Positions 23,065 to 30,263 are shown, numbered from the stretch's first letter. The stretch is DNA of 64,000 bases from a virus (IMGVR_UViG_3300044613_004618:62001-126000), one strand, 5' to 3'. The notes: a model not told the origin generated them from the sequence alone. Program-made: numbers and translations.

Positions 23065-23496
23065 ATGTCCAACTGCAGCAACCCGCTTGTCCAGAACATC
23101 GTCGACTACATCGGTTACTCCGATGCGGCGATGACCAAGGCCGCGGCGGTTATCCAGGAGCGGGAGGAGCAGGTTGAGAAGCTTGCCCACCTGATCCCCG
23201 AAGCCGTCAAGGTCTGCCTCGAGAACGAGCGGATCGAGCCGCACCAGAAGGAGGCCCTTGCGAAGGCCCTCGAGAACCCGGTGCGCGCCATGGAACTCGT
23301 GATCAAGCTCGCGGCGCATCGCAACGCCGCCGAGATGTCACGCCTGGGCACGCCGGTCGGCGCTTCGACGAAGACCGCCGGTTACGACCCGTCGAACAGC
23401 CTGACGAGCGGGTATGTGGGCGCTCGTGATGGCAAGCTCAAGGCCTCGGACATCAAGCTGTTCCAGGGTCTTGGTCTGAACCCGCCCACTGCCTGA
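23065..23496 (+). CDS. Small helical head protein
   Basis: A 143-residue helical protein. MTKAA at residues 23-27 is in exactly the same position as MQKQA in the capsid protein, and VEKLA follows at about 37. The C-terminal 40 residues are less ordered and contain STKTA. ATG 23065 follows CGGAGGTTTGA. It lies between scaffold-like and decoration-like genes. A minor capsid or scaffold-partner role is inferred. Not recognised by family. Confidence 0.45.
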   Translation: MSNCSNPLVQNIVDYIGYSDAAMTKAAAVIQEREEQVEKLAHLIPEAVKVCLENERIEPHQKEALAKALENPVRAMELVIKLAAHRNAAEMSRLGTPVGASTKTAGYDPSNSLTSGYVGARDGKLKASDIKLFQGLGLNPPTA

Positions 23497-23497
23497 T

Positions 23498-23515
23498 TTC
23501 ACACGGATCTGTGAT
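23498..23515. repeat. TTCACA-N6-TGTGAT element (intergenic)
   Basis: TTCACA-CGGATC-TGTGAT directly after the previous stop, upstream of the decoration-like gene. It differs by only two bases from the copy at 50078. It could be an operator or an RNA hairpin with a hexaloop. Confidence 0.45.
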
Positions 23516-23525
23516 TCCTACGAAA

Positions 23526-23541
23526 AAGACATGGAGGTCTT
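23526..23541 (+). promoter_or_regulatory. Shine-Dalgarno-in-loop hairpin
   Basis: AAGAC, loop ATGGAG, GTCTT: a perfect 5-bp stem with the ribosome-binding core in the loop, 3 nt before ATG 23545. Confidence 0.55.
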
Positions 23542-23544
23542 AAC

Positions 23545-24129
23545 ATGGCAACTGCTCCCAATCTGATCACCGAGAAGGGGCTTGACGTCAAGAAGGGCTG
23601 GTTCCAGATGGCCGCCCTCGACTACGACGCCAAGCTTTCTTCGGCCGTAACTTTTACTGTCCCGCGCGGTCGCGTGGTGCATGTCGATTCCGCTGGCGAC
23701 TTCCGTCCTGGTGCTCACAACACCGGTGTTGCGATCTTCCTGCTTAACGGCAGCGGAGAGGCCGACGTAAGCAACCCTGGCTGGGGTCAGGGTCAGGGCG
23801 CTGGCGGCGCGAACGCCACCCAGTCTGCGGCCAACTTCATGCACATTGCCATCGCCCCGACCGGCAAGATGTCCGGCCTCGTGGCGACGGGTGGATACGA
23901 GATTGCGTCGACCGAATTCGACTCGTCTCGCAGCTACGCTCCTGGTGATCTTCTTACCGCGACGGCGTCGAATTCGAACGCCACGACCGGTGGTCGGATC
24001 ACGAACGAGTCGGTCGAGCAGTTTGTGACGCCGGTGGTCGGTGTCGTGTCGTCCGGTAAGGCCAAGAACCACAACGGGGCCTACGCGCTGTCCTTCTGGA
24101 CGGTGTGGCTCCCGGGCGAGGCCGCCTGA
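23545..24129 (+). CDS. Capsid decoration-like protein
   Basis: A 194-residue beta-rich, cysteine-free protein (SSAVTFTVPRGRVVHVDSAG, VAIFLLNGSGEADV) with Gly/Asn/Ala-rich loops. It sits immediately upstream of the major capsid gene, and both have a Shine-Dalgarno hairpin, which suggests both are made in large amounts. That combination suits a capsid decoration or head-fibre base protein. No specific family is recognised. Confidence 0.5.
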   Translation: MATAPNLITEKGLDVKKGWFQMAALDYDAKLSSAVTFTVPRGRVVHVDSAGDFRPGAHNTGVAIFLLNGSGEADVSNPGWGQGQGAGGANATQSAANFMHIAIAPTGKMSGLVATGGYEIASTEFDSSRSYAPGDLLTATASNSNATTGGRITNESVEQFVTPVVGVVSSGKAKNHNGAYALSFWTVWLPGEAA

Positions 24130-24149
24130 GTCCATCCCTAGTTACACCC

Positions 24150-24165
24150 GGAACATGGAGGTTCC
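24150..24165 (+). promoter_or_regulatory. Shine-Dalgarno-in-loop hairpin of the capsid gene
   Basis: GGAAC, loop ATGGAG, GTTCC: a perfect 5-bp stem, 4 nt before ATG 24170 of the major capsid gene. Same hexaloop as at 23526 with unrelated arms. Confidence 0.55.
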
Positions 24166-24169
24166 TTAA

Positions 24170-25096
24170 ATGCCCACTCAGCAAGAAATCCAGCTGCTCA
24201 ACGAGACCCTTTTCGAGCAGCTTGACACTCCCGGCATGCAGAAGCAGGCCGTGGACGCGGTTAACGACTTCACGCGCACCAAGATGCGTGAAGACGGGTT
24301 CTACCGGCGGATTATGCCGCCGCTCACCATCACCAATGACGAGCTCGACCGCCAGGTCGATACCGACAAGCCGGTGAAGGTGGTCGACAAGGAACCCGAT
24401 TCCCCGGCGGCTGTGTCGCTCCCGTTCGCGACGCTCCCGATCAACTTCTACATCCGTGGCCCGCGCTACCGCGTCATGTTTGACCGGATCGTGTCGCCCC
24501 GCGCTGTGAAGGACGTCGACGAGCTGCGCACCTACGTGATCGACATCCGTCAGGTCCTTTCCGACAACATGATCAAGGACATGCTGGCGGAAGAGGATTC
24601 CAAGTTCATCGCCGCGTTCAACGCTGTCCTCCCGACCCCGGGCGTGGAGAACGTTGCGTCGGGCGCTGTCCAGTACGAGGAGATCCACGGCGGCATCACG
24701 CGTGAGACGATCGTCGACGCGCTGAAGGTCATGCCGCGGACGCCCTCGCACTTCGAGGTCGAGACCTGCCTGGTGAACAACATCACCATCAAGGAGCTGC
24801 TGAAGTTCGGCCGCGACGAGATGGGTGGTGATTTCTCCCAGGACATCATCAAGAACGGTTGGGCGGAGACCAACTTCCTCAACTGCCGCTGGATCGTGAC
24901 GATCAAGCGCGACCTCGTGCCGGACGACTCGATGTTCATGTTCGCGTCGCCCAAGTTCATTGGCAAGAATTACGAGCTCGAGCCGACCACGATGTACATT
25001 CGTCGCGAGGCTTACATGCTCGAGTACTTCGCCTACAACACGCAGGGCGGTTCGTTCGGTCACACGAACGGTCTGGCTCGCGTCGATTTCAAGTGA
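24170..25096 (+). CDS. Major capsid protein, HK97-fold type
   Basis: A 308-residue protein with the general layout of HK97-fold capsid proteins. It has a helical N-terminal arm (NETLFEQLDTPGMQKQAVDA) and a long central region with an E-loop-like segment (RKMREDGF-type, PITNDELDRQV). A P-domain and A-domain pattern follows, with DDSMFMFASPKFIGKNYELE near the C-terminus. MQKQA at residues 23-27 is a candidate maturation cleavage site and would remove a short N-terminal arm. The gene is preceded by a Shine-Dalgarno hairpin and followed by a strong 12-bp hairpin, consistent with high expression. Protease and scaffold-like genes lie just upstream. I see no competing candidate for capsid in the window. 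Confidence 0.85.
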   Translation: MPTQQEIQLLNETLFEQLDTPGMQKQAVDAVNDFTRTKMREDGFYRRIMPPLTITNDELDRQVDTDKPVKVVDKEPDSPAAVSLPFATLPINFYIRGPRYRVMFDRIVSPRAVKDVDELRTYVIDIRQVLSDNMIKDMLAEEDSKFIAAFNAVLPTPGVENVASGAVQYEEIHGGITRETIVDALKVMPRTPSHFEVETCLVNNITIKELLKFGRDEMGGDFSQDIIKNGWAETNFLNCRWIVTIKRDLVPDDSMFMFASPKFIGKNYELEPTTMYIRREAYMLEYFAYNTQGGSFGHTNGLARVDFK

Positions 25097-25110
25097 TGCC
25101 GTGAAATTCG

Positions 25111-25142
25111 GGAGGGTGGGCGCCTCAAAACGCCCACCCTCC
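25111..25142 (+). terminator. Strong hairpin after the capsid gene
   Basis: GGAGGGTGGGCG, loop CCTCAAAA, CGCCCACCCTCC: a perfect 12-bp stem starting 14 bases after the capsid stop. No T-run follows, so it may be a weak terminator or an mRNA 3'-end stabiliser rather than an intrinsic terminator. Confidence 0.6.
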
Positions 25143-25166
25143 TGACCCATCCCAAGGAGAGCACAA

Positions 25167-25559
25167 ATGGATCAGGTTAAGGTTGCGGCCCAGCAGGCGT
25201 ACGAGACGATCGTGTCGGAACTTGCCGCGCCGTATTTTTTCGAGAAGCTCGCTGCCCACGGCATCCAGCCGCGGTCCGAGAAGGAAGCCGCCGACATGTG
25301 GGCCGCTGCAACGAAGCTCCACGTGCTCTACACGGCTGAACAGGAAAAGGCCGCTGCGGCTAGCGCCACGAACCTGGAGGCCATCAACGGCCGCCTGGAC
25401 GAGATGCTCGCTGCCGCTGGTATTGGCACTGCTCCCGTGGCCGAGAAGTCGGCTGCGTTCAAGCAGGCCGCGGATGTCGCTGCCGAGCAGCCCGAGATCG
25501 CCAAGGCCGTTCTGACGCTTCAGGCCGCTGCGGCCGCGGCGATGCAGAACGCCGAGTGA
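25167..25559 (+). CDS. Small Ala-rich helical head protein
   Basis: A 130-residue almost fully helical protein, very rich in alanine. FEKLA at residues 25-29 and AEKSA near 91 repeat the head-protein motif. The ribosome site AAGGAGA is 9 nt before ATG. It follows the capsid hairpin. It could be a minor head or completion protein; no recognised family. Confidence 0.45.
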   Translation: MDQVKVAAQQAYETIVSELAAPYFFEKLAAHGIQPRSEKEAADMWAAATKLHVLYTAEQEKAAAASATNLEAINGRLDEMLAAAGIGTAPVAEKSAAFKQAADVAAEQPEIAKAVLTLQAAAAAAMQNAE

Positions 25560-25577
25560 ACAGAAAGAGAGTGAACC

Positions 25578-25943
25578 ATGCCCTATACCCCTGTGACCGC
25601 TGGTCTTTATACGACGGTTGAGAACACCTCCGGCGCTGACAAGGTGTTCGGTTTTCTCGGCACGCACGGCAAGCGCCTCGAGGCCAACGAGACCTACACG
25701 GTCCCTGGCGATCTCGTGAGCAAGCTCGGCGCGCTGCGAAGCCAGCGCAAGTTCAAGGCGCTTGAGACGGCGCTGCAGGCGGGCGATCTGAAGATCGTCA
25801 GCTCGCCAGCCGTCTACCTCTACGACGCCACGGACGAAGTGACCCGCGAGCTGTCGCTCGACAACGCCGTGCTCGGCACGGTCGATCCCCAGTGGGATCC
25901 GACCGGCACCGGCACGAGCGACTTTGTCGACAACGACGGCTGA
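25578..25943 (+). CDS. Small structural protein, unknown
   Basis: A 121-residue beta-rich protein (TAGLYTTVENTSGADKVFGF, GKRLEANETYTVPGDLV) with an acidic, Gly/Thr-rich C-terminus. It is cysteine-free. AGAAAGAGAG lies upstream. The motifs recall small phage proteins that bind heads or necks, but I cannot name a family. It is followed by a 10-bp hairpin at 25976, so it appears to end the capsid block. Confidence 0.45.
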   Translation: MPYTPVTAGLYTTVENTSGADKVFGFLGTHGKRLEANETYTVPGDLVSKLGALRSQRKFKALETALQAGDLKIVSSPAVYLYDATDEVTRELSLDNAVLGTVDPQWDPTGTGTSDFVDNDG

Positions 25944-25975
25944 GCCTGCGTTCAACCGATCGCTGAGTTCAAGAG

Positions 25976-26005
25976 GAAGGCTGGCTGCGTGAGCGGCCAG
26001 CCTTC
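25976..26005 (+). terminator. Terminator-like hairpin ending the capsid block
   Basis: GAAGGCTGGC, 10-nt loop, GCCAGCCTTC: a perfect 10-bp stem followed by TTCGCT. The T-run is poor. It separates the capsid genes from the connector genes. Confidence 0.5.
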
Positions 26006-26025
26006 TTCGCTAGGGGGCCACGCTG

Positions 26026-26133
26026 ATGCGCAAAGTCTTAACCGTCCTGACCGCCGTCGCCTGCGTTCTGTGGCCTGAAGCCGCGGTAGCGGCCGCGTTT
26101 ACGGTCTGGGTCGTCCGCTGCTGCACGGAGTAA
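26026..26133 (+). CDS. 35-residue membrane peptide (tentative)
   Basis: A very short reading frame: MRKVLTVLTAVACVLWPEAA, then a second hydrophobic part ending VVRCCTE. The sequence has a basic start and hydrophobic core like a signal peptide or single span. GGGGG lies upstream, and the stop is 3 nt before the next ATG, so coupling is possible. No homologue is known to me and it could be a chance frame. Confidence 0.3.
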   Translation: MRKVLTVLTAVACVLWPEAAVAAAFTVWVVRCCTE

Positions 26134-26136
26134 ACC

Positions 26137-27153
26137 ATGGTCGTTATTGCCACGCCGAGCCCGTACCCGCAGGTGCCATATCCGGAGCCCCAGGTCTCAA
26201 ACGGCCAGCTCAATCCGGTCCCCTGCGCCACCCAGAACGTCATTAGCGCCCCGATCTCCAAGGTCAACGGCGTGCCAGTTTATGGCCGGATGCGCGCCGT
26301 GGCGCTGACCCAGGGTCAATGCGGCGCCATCGACTGGCAGCTGCACGACCAGGATGGCCACCCGGTCAACCTGGAGCCCTGCGGCCTCACGGACGGCTCC
26401 CAGAGCGTGCCTGCCGCCGATTTCAAGATCGTCCTGCGCCTGAAGGAGCAGCTCGCCCTGGGTAATGCCAAGCGGCCCCTGGAAGTCGAGGCGGCCGTCG
26501 TGGACGCTTCCGAAGGCCGCGTGCGGGCCGAGCTGGCCCAGGGCATGACCGACCTGCCGGGCGTCTACTACGGCGAGATGGCCATGGTCAGCACCCAGGC
26601 CGAGGCGGCCGGGCAGCCCTGCGTTATCTTCTCGAACACCTTCTCCGTGGTGATTGCCCGGAGCACATTCGGCCCCCAGGGCGAGCAGGGCGGCCCGCCG
26701 TCGATCGCCGAGATCCGCCTTCACCTCCGCGACAGCGCGCCAGGGGAGAGCTTCCTGCTCGACAACCTGATGTTCGACGACGCCGAGATCGCCCTGGCCA
26801 TCGCCCGCCCCGTGATGTACTGGAACGAGATACCGCCGCCCCTGAATGACAACTACACGACCCAGAACTTTCCCTTCCGCTACCACTGGCTCGAAGGGAT
26901 CTGCGCCAACCTGTTCCTGATGGTCGCCGAGCAGTTTCGCCGCAACGACTTCCAGTACGCCGCCGCGGGCCTGCAGATCAACGACCAGAACAAGTCCCAG
27001 GCGTACGAGCAGGCCGGGCAGGCGCGCTGGCAGGCCTACCGTGAATGGGTCCGCGCCACCAAGGCCACGATCAACCTTGAGAGCTGCTACGGCGAAGTGA
27101 CGAGCACCTACAAGTACTCGGCTTACACCAGCGGCGCTCGGATGCGCTACTAA
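26137..27153 (+). CDS. Probable neck or connector protein
   Basis: A 338-residue protein. The first 190 residues are beta-rich, like an Ig or BppU-type domain (AIDWQLHDQDGHPVNLEPCG, PGVYYGEMAMVSTQAEAAGQ). A helical C-terminal half follows (SIAEIRLHLRDSAPGESFLL, ANLFLMVAEQFRRNDFQYAA), ending in a Tyr-rich segment. The mixture of a beta N-terminus and a connector-like helical domain with SIAEIRLHLRDS suits head-to-tail joining proteins, and the gene lies between capsid and tail sheath. The exact role is not established. GGAGTAAACC precedes ATG 26137. Confidence 0.5.
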   Translation: MVVIATPSPYPQVPYPEPQVSNGQLNPVPCATQNVISAPISKVNGVPVYGRMRAVALTQGQCGAIDWQLHDQDGHPVNLEPCGLTDGSQSVPAADFKIVLRLKEQLALGNAKRPLEVEAAVVDASEGRVRAELAQGMTDLPGVYYGEMAMVSTQAEAAGQPCVIFSNTFSVVIARSTFGPQGEQGGPPSIAEIRLHLRDSAPGESFLLDNLMFDDAEIALAIARPVMYWNEIPPPLNDNYTTQNFPFRYHWLEGICANLFLMVAEQFRRNDFQYAAAGLQINDQNKSQAYEQAGQARWQAYREWVRATKATINLESCYGEVTSTYKYSAYTSGARMRY

Positions 27154-27235
27154 AAACGCGCCAAAACGCAGGCATATTTAGTGCCCATGGTTTTGCTGCC
27201 GGGGCGCATTCCCCCGAGCTAAACGGCGCGGTAGT

Positions 27236-27253
27236 ATCACGCCTATCTGTGAA
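27236..27253. repeat. TTCACA-N6-TGTGAA-like element (intergenic)
   Basis: ATCACG-CCTATC-TGTGAA: right arm perfect, left arm 4 of 6. It lies nine bases before the intergenic copy of the GATATC palindrome at 27262, in the 185-base gap before gene 27339. That gap also holds a short CCCGA-CAT-TCGGG hairpin near 27280; nothing else stands out. Confidence 0.35.
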
Positions 27254-27261
27254 AAGGGGGA

Positions 27262-27273
27262 ATAGATATCTTT
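27262..27273. repeat. GATATC palindrome, ATAGATATCTTT (intergenic)
   Basis: The only intergenic copy, in the 185-base gap before gene 27339 and nine bases after a TTCACA-N6-TGTGAA-like element. Confidence 0.6.
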
Positions 27274-27338
27274 GGGCGCCCGACATTCGGGTTGCCTGCG
27301 CGCTGGGCGCCACCCAGTCACCTGTGAAGGAGCCGACC

Positions 27339-27623
27339 ATGCCCATGGCAGTGGTCAACAAAGAAACACGGCTGGCGCTGAAGGCCATCCGCGAGATCGA
27401 CGAGCGGACCCACGGGCAGCTCGTCGAGAAGGCCCGCAAGCGCAGCCAGGAGGACAGCGCGGAGACTATGGGTGAGGCCCTGGCAAATGCCATCAAGATT
27501 GCCTACGCCCCGTTCGTCATGTTTGCGCCGCCGCCGACCGTGGCGCTGCTGAACAAGTTCATGGCGAAGGTCGATTGGGAGTATATCGTGGAACGCCTGC
27601 TCATTAACCCGGAGCTGAACTGA
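27339..27623 (+). CDS. Small helical protein, first of a paralogous pair
   Basis: A 94-residue protein. The C-terminal half (MGEALANAIKIAYAPFVMFA, then KVDWEYIVERLL) aligns with the C-terminal half of the next gene (IGEAIRMAFMSMNSLFLPIA, then QIDWVGIARQRM), so the two arose by duplication. ATG 27339 is chosen because GAAGGAG is 7 nt upstream; an upstream in-frame start at 27249 would span the regulatory-looking gap. The stop overlaps the next start. The function is unknown; tail or connector accessory is likely from location. Confidence 0.5.
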   Translation: MPMAVVNKETRLALKAIREIDERTHGQLVEKARKRSQEDSAETMGEALANAIKIAYAPFVMFAPPPTVALLNKFMAKVDWEYIVERLLINPELN

Positions 27624-27910
27624 TGAGCCAGACCACCGAGTTGAATGAGATGAGCACCGTCATCCTGGACTGGATCCGGCAAATGGACTCGGAACCCGGC
27701 CCAACGCTTCGCGAGGTCACTGAGGAGAACGGCTACGACGGAAACGTCCAGCCGATTGGCGAGGCGATCCGCATGGCGTTCATGAGCATGAACAGCCTGT
27801 TCCTGCCAATCGCGCCGAACTTCCTCAAGATGGTGTTCGAGGATTGCGTGAAGCAGATCGACTGGGTCGGTATTGCCCGCCAGCGGATGGCCGAGACCGA
27901 GGACGAATGA
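27623..27910 (+). CDS. Small helical protein, second of a paralogous pair
   Basis: A 95-residue protein, paralogue of the previous gene over its last 45 residues, with a more acidic N-terminal part (LREVTEENGYDGNVQPIGEA). The ATG overlaps the previous stop (TGATG). A strong intrinsic terminator follows at once. Two diverged copies side by side often form heteromeric complexes in phage tails, but nothing here identifies the role. Confidence 0.5.
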   Translation: MSQTTELNEMSTVILDWIRQMDSEPGPTLREVTEENGYDGNVQPIGEAIRMAFMSMNSLFLPIAPNFLKMVFEDCVKQIDWVGIARQRMAETEDE

Positions 27911-27915
27911 ACTCC

Positions 27916-27964
27916 AGAAAAGCGCCCGCGCACTGCCCTTCGGGGCGGTCGCGGCGTTTTTCTT
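27916..27964 (+). terminator. Rho-independent terminator
   Basis: A long GC-rich stem (core CTGCCC, loop TTCG, GGGCGG, extended by GCGCC/GGCG) ending in GTTTTTCTT. It has a UUCG-type tetraloop and a real T-run, and is the clearest intrinsic terminator in the window. It separates the paralogous pair from the tail-joining genes. Confidence 0.8.
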
Positions 27965-27996
27965 AGCTATCAGCGCTCGCCAGTTACAATAACGCT

Positions 27997-29304
27997 ATGT
28001 CGAGCTTCAAACGCCTATTTCCGTTCCGCCAGGTGGCCGTGGATCACATGGTCCGCGGCGTCACCCGGGTCTGGTGGCAGCTGGAGCGCAACTTTAACGA
28101 CCCTGGCCCGTACGTCTTTCAGCTCCAGTACGGCAATACGCCGCTGAACGACGCGGCCGACTGGCGCAACGTCGGCAGCCCGGTCACCGACGGCTACGTG
28201 GCCTACGACGACGTCTGGCGCGCCGCTGGCACAGACATCGTCACCCATTACCGGGTGACCCTGACCACGCCCAAAGATATCTATGTCAGCGCCCCGGTGA
28301 ACTGCTTCGGCGAGCTGGCCGAGCGCGACTGGAACATCGCCCGGGAGATCATCCGCAAGGAACAGCTCCGCCACAAGTACGTCTCGGTCTCGGGCTACCT
28401 GATCAAGCCGTTCCGCTTCGGGCGGCCCTGCGCCCGCTGTCGCGACCAGCTCACCGGAGAAGTGCTGGACAGCAACTGCCCGGTCTGCTCGGGAACGGGC
28501 TTCGAGGTTGGTTACCACCCGGCGCTGCCGCTGCAGTGCTGGGACGTCGAGCCGTACACGATCGAGGAAGACCAGAATCCCAACGCGTTAGGCACGACCC
28601 GCTCCAAGCACATGACCAAGGCGCGGGTGGTCGGCTTCCCCACGCTGAACACCAACGACATCTGGGTCAACGGAACCTCCGACGAGCGCTGGATCATCCA
28701 CAGCATCAAGGTAGCCGCAGCCATCCGGGGCGTGCCGCTCGTCTACGAAGTCGAGATGGGCCTGGTGCCCCTGACCAACGCGATCTACGCCCTGGAAGTC
28801 GGCGGCGAGCCTCCGGAGCGCCCAGGGCCGACATTGCCGATCCTGGGCTGCGGCTCTGTGGTGGTCGACCACAACTACGGCGGCGTGGACAACCTCGTCT
28901 ACCGGGACGCGACGCATTACAGCATTGTCGGCGCCAACGTCTACGTGTTCCCCAAAGATATCTTTGACGCCGCCTACCCGGATCTGCCTAACCGCAATCT
29001 GGCCGTCGCCGGGACCACAACCCGGGTGAACGGCCGCTGGACGGAGTCGCTGCGCCTTAACCCGGGCGACTACGCGCTGATTTTCGAAAAGCCCGGCGAA
29101 TGGGGGCCGGACACCGACTTTATCACCGTGGTCCCCTCCGACGCCGAAAGCTCGTTTACCTGGGTGCCCGTGGTGACCCTGGCGGCCGAAACGAGCGACC
29201 CAATTCCCGAGGCCGACCTGGCGACCGAGTCGAGCGAGGCTGTTACCACTGAGACCGAGGATAAGGTACGCGCGCCGTTGGGCGACGATTTCTGGAACTT
29301 CTAG
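27997..29304 (+). CDS. Zinc-ribbon structural protein, probable neck or tail adaptor
   Basis: A 435-residue protein. The N-terminal 110 residues form an Ig-like beta domain (VTRVWWQLERNFNDPGPYVF). Residues about 145-170 hold CARCRDQLTGEVLDSNCPVC followed by SGTGFEVGY, a four-cysteine zinc ribbon of the DnaJ/rubredoxin type. The rest is beta-rich (IVGANVYVFPKDIFDAAYPD), with an acidic, Thr/Glu-rich tail. Two copies of the GATATC palindrome (28273, 28954) fall in K-D-I-Y/F here. It starts 32 bases after the terminator; TTACAAT just upstream may be a -10 element. Location between head and sheath suggests a neck or adaptor role. It is not recognised by family. Confidence 0.5.
   Translation: MSSFKRLFPFRQVAVDHMVRGVTRVWWQLERNFNDPGPYVFQLQYGNTPLNDAADWRNVGSPVTDGYVAYDDVWRAAGTDIVTHYRVTLTTPKDIYVSAPVNCFGELAERDWNIAREIIRKEQLRHKYVSVSGYLIKPFRFGRPCARCRDQLTGEVLDSNCPVCSGTGFEVGYHPALPLQCWDVEPYTIEEDQNPNALGTTRSKHMTKARVVGFPTLNTNDIWVNGTSDERWIIHSIKVAAAIRGVPLVYEVEMGLVPLTNAIYALEVGGEPPERPGPTLPILGCGSVVVDHNYGGVDNLVYRDATHYSIVGANVYVFPKDIFDAAYPDLPNRNLAVAGTTTRVNGRWTESLRLNPGDYALIFEKPGEWGPDTDFITVVPSDAESSFTWVPVVTLAAETSDPIPEADLATESSEAVTTETEDKVRAPLGDDFWNF
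28273..28284. repeat. GATATC palindrome, AAAGATATCTAT
   Basis: In the zinc-ribbon gene at 27997, encoding K-D-I-Y. Confidence 0.5.
28954..28965. repeat. GATATC palindrome, perfect AAAGATATCTTT
   Basis: In the zinc-ribbon gene, encoding K-D-I-F; flanked by C and G (14-bp palindrome). Confidence 0.6.
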
Positions 29305-29330
29305 CGCCGCGCGGCGAAACCAGGTATCGT

Positions 29331-29489
29331 ATGAATAACGCTAAAAAGCTGAAACTCGCGCCGCCCAAAATCAAGCTTTGGGGCGCGAAACTCCGCATGA
29401 TGCCGGAGATTAAGCTGACCGGCGACAGCGCAGCAAAGGACGGCTTGCGTGACCGACTGCAACAACTCCCCAAATTCACCGGACGTTGA
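29331..29489 (+). CDS. Small basic protein (tentative)
   Basis: A 52-residue frame, strongly basic and Leu/Lys-rich (AKKLKLAPPKIKLWGAKLRM, ending QLPKFTGR). It lies in the 26-base-plus gap after the zinc-ribbon gene, and its last 41 bases overlap the next gene in another frame. The ribosome site is weak. It could be a real small gene or just leader sequence. Confidence 0.35.
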   Translation: MNNAKKLKLAPPKIKLWGAKLRMMPEIKLTGDSAAKDGLRDRLQQLPKFTGR

Positions 29490-30162
29490 GGCGCTGTACC
29501 CCGAGGGGAGCGCTCCGGAACCGCGCCTGGACAAGGTGAGCGCGCTCTGCTCGTACGGCATGCGGCCGCACGTAATGACGGGGCTTCTGCGGCAGCTGCT
29601 GCTGGCGCATTTCTCCGACCCCGACAACATCGAGGAGCCGCGGATTCGACGGCAACTCCAGGACATCGGAATGTGGCGCCCGAGCGATAACGGTTTGAAC
29701 GCCGGGGGCATTTTGATAGAAAGTATTACGCGTTGGCAACCCGCCACCGCGGATAAACGTCCGGCCATTTTGATCCGCCGCAACGCCTGGAATTGGCAAA
29801 AGCAAGCGATCGGCAATCGAAGCGGCACGGACGTTTACGAAGGCTCGGTCAGTTACGCTGGACTCTGGGAGGGTAGCCACACGCTCTTCTGCCTGTGTCC
29901 CAGCGGGGCAGAAACCGAGTTCTTGGCCACGGAAGTTGTCAAGTTTTTGCACCAATTCGCCCCCTGGATTCGCCAGCAGATGAACCTGTTTCGGTTCGGT
30001 GTCAGCGAAGTTGGCGGGGTCAGCGAAGTTCAAGAAGCGCTACAGGGTTACGCCGTGCCTGTAACGATTGCATATGTTGCCGAGGAAGCCTGGACGCTCC
30101 AGCCGTATGCGCCGCGCCTCAAGCGGATTGTCTTTAAGGCGACTGACCTGTTGTCGTATTAA
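29449..30162 (+). CDS. Probable tail completion or terminator protein
   Basis: A 237-residue protein. After a 30-residue Pro/Cys-containing leader, the sequence resembles phage tail completion proteins: a helix with LLRQLLLAHFSDPDNIEEPR, then RPAILIRRNAWNWQKQAIGN, a beta segment with HTLFCLCPSGAETEFLATEV, and a C-terminal strand-rich end (VPVTIAYVAEEAWTLQPYAP). GTG 29449 is used because AAAGGA is 8 nt upstream. It is the last gene before the sheath, where a tail terminator is usual. The call rests on order and general pattern. Confidence 0.5.
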   Translation: MTDCNNSPNSPDVEALYPEGSAPEPRLDKVSALCSYGMRPHVMTGLLRQLLLAHFSDPDNIEEPRIRRQLQDIGMWRPSDNGLNAGGILIESITRWQPATADKRPAILIRRNAWNWQKQAIGNRSGTDVYEGSVSYAGLWEGSHTLFCLCPSGAETEFLATEVVKFLHQFAPWIRQQMNLFRFGVSEVGGVSEVQEALQGYAVPVTIAYVAEEAWTLQPYAPRLKRIVFKATDLLSY

Positions 30163-30167
30163 GGAAA

Positions 30168-30185
30168 TTCACACACCGTCGTGAG
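30168..30185. repeat. TTCACA-N6-TGTGAA-like element (intergenic, before sheath)
   Basis: TTCACA-CACCGT-CGTGAG: left arm perfect, right arm 4 of 6. It lies in the 104-base gap before the sheath gene, followed by a T6 run (30191-30196) that may end transcription from upstream, and by a TATACT hexamer at 30215 that could be a -10. Confidence 0.35.
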
Positions 30186-30245
30186 CGGTATTTTTTGTTG
30201 ACGCAGGGGTTCGTTATACTGACCCCATCGCACCGTCCACGACAC

Positions 30246-30263
30246 TTAGGCATGGAGGCCTGA
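30246..30263 (+). promoter_or_regulatory. Shine-Dalgarno-in-loop hairpin of the sheath gene
   Basis: TTAGGC, loop ATGGAG, GCCTGA: a 6-bp stem with one T-G wobble, 3 nt before ATG 30267. Same hexaloop as the capsid gene. Confidence 0.55.

Noticed and set aside
30198-30220. Sigma-70 promoter TTGACG...TATACT before the sheath gene
   Set aside because: The spacer is only 11 bp. TATACT alone may still be a -10 for the phage sigma, so it is mentioned only as context.
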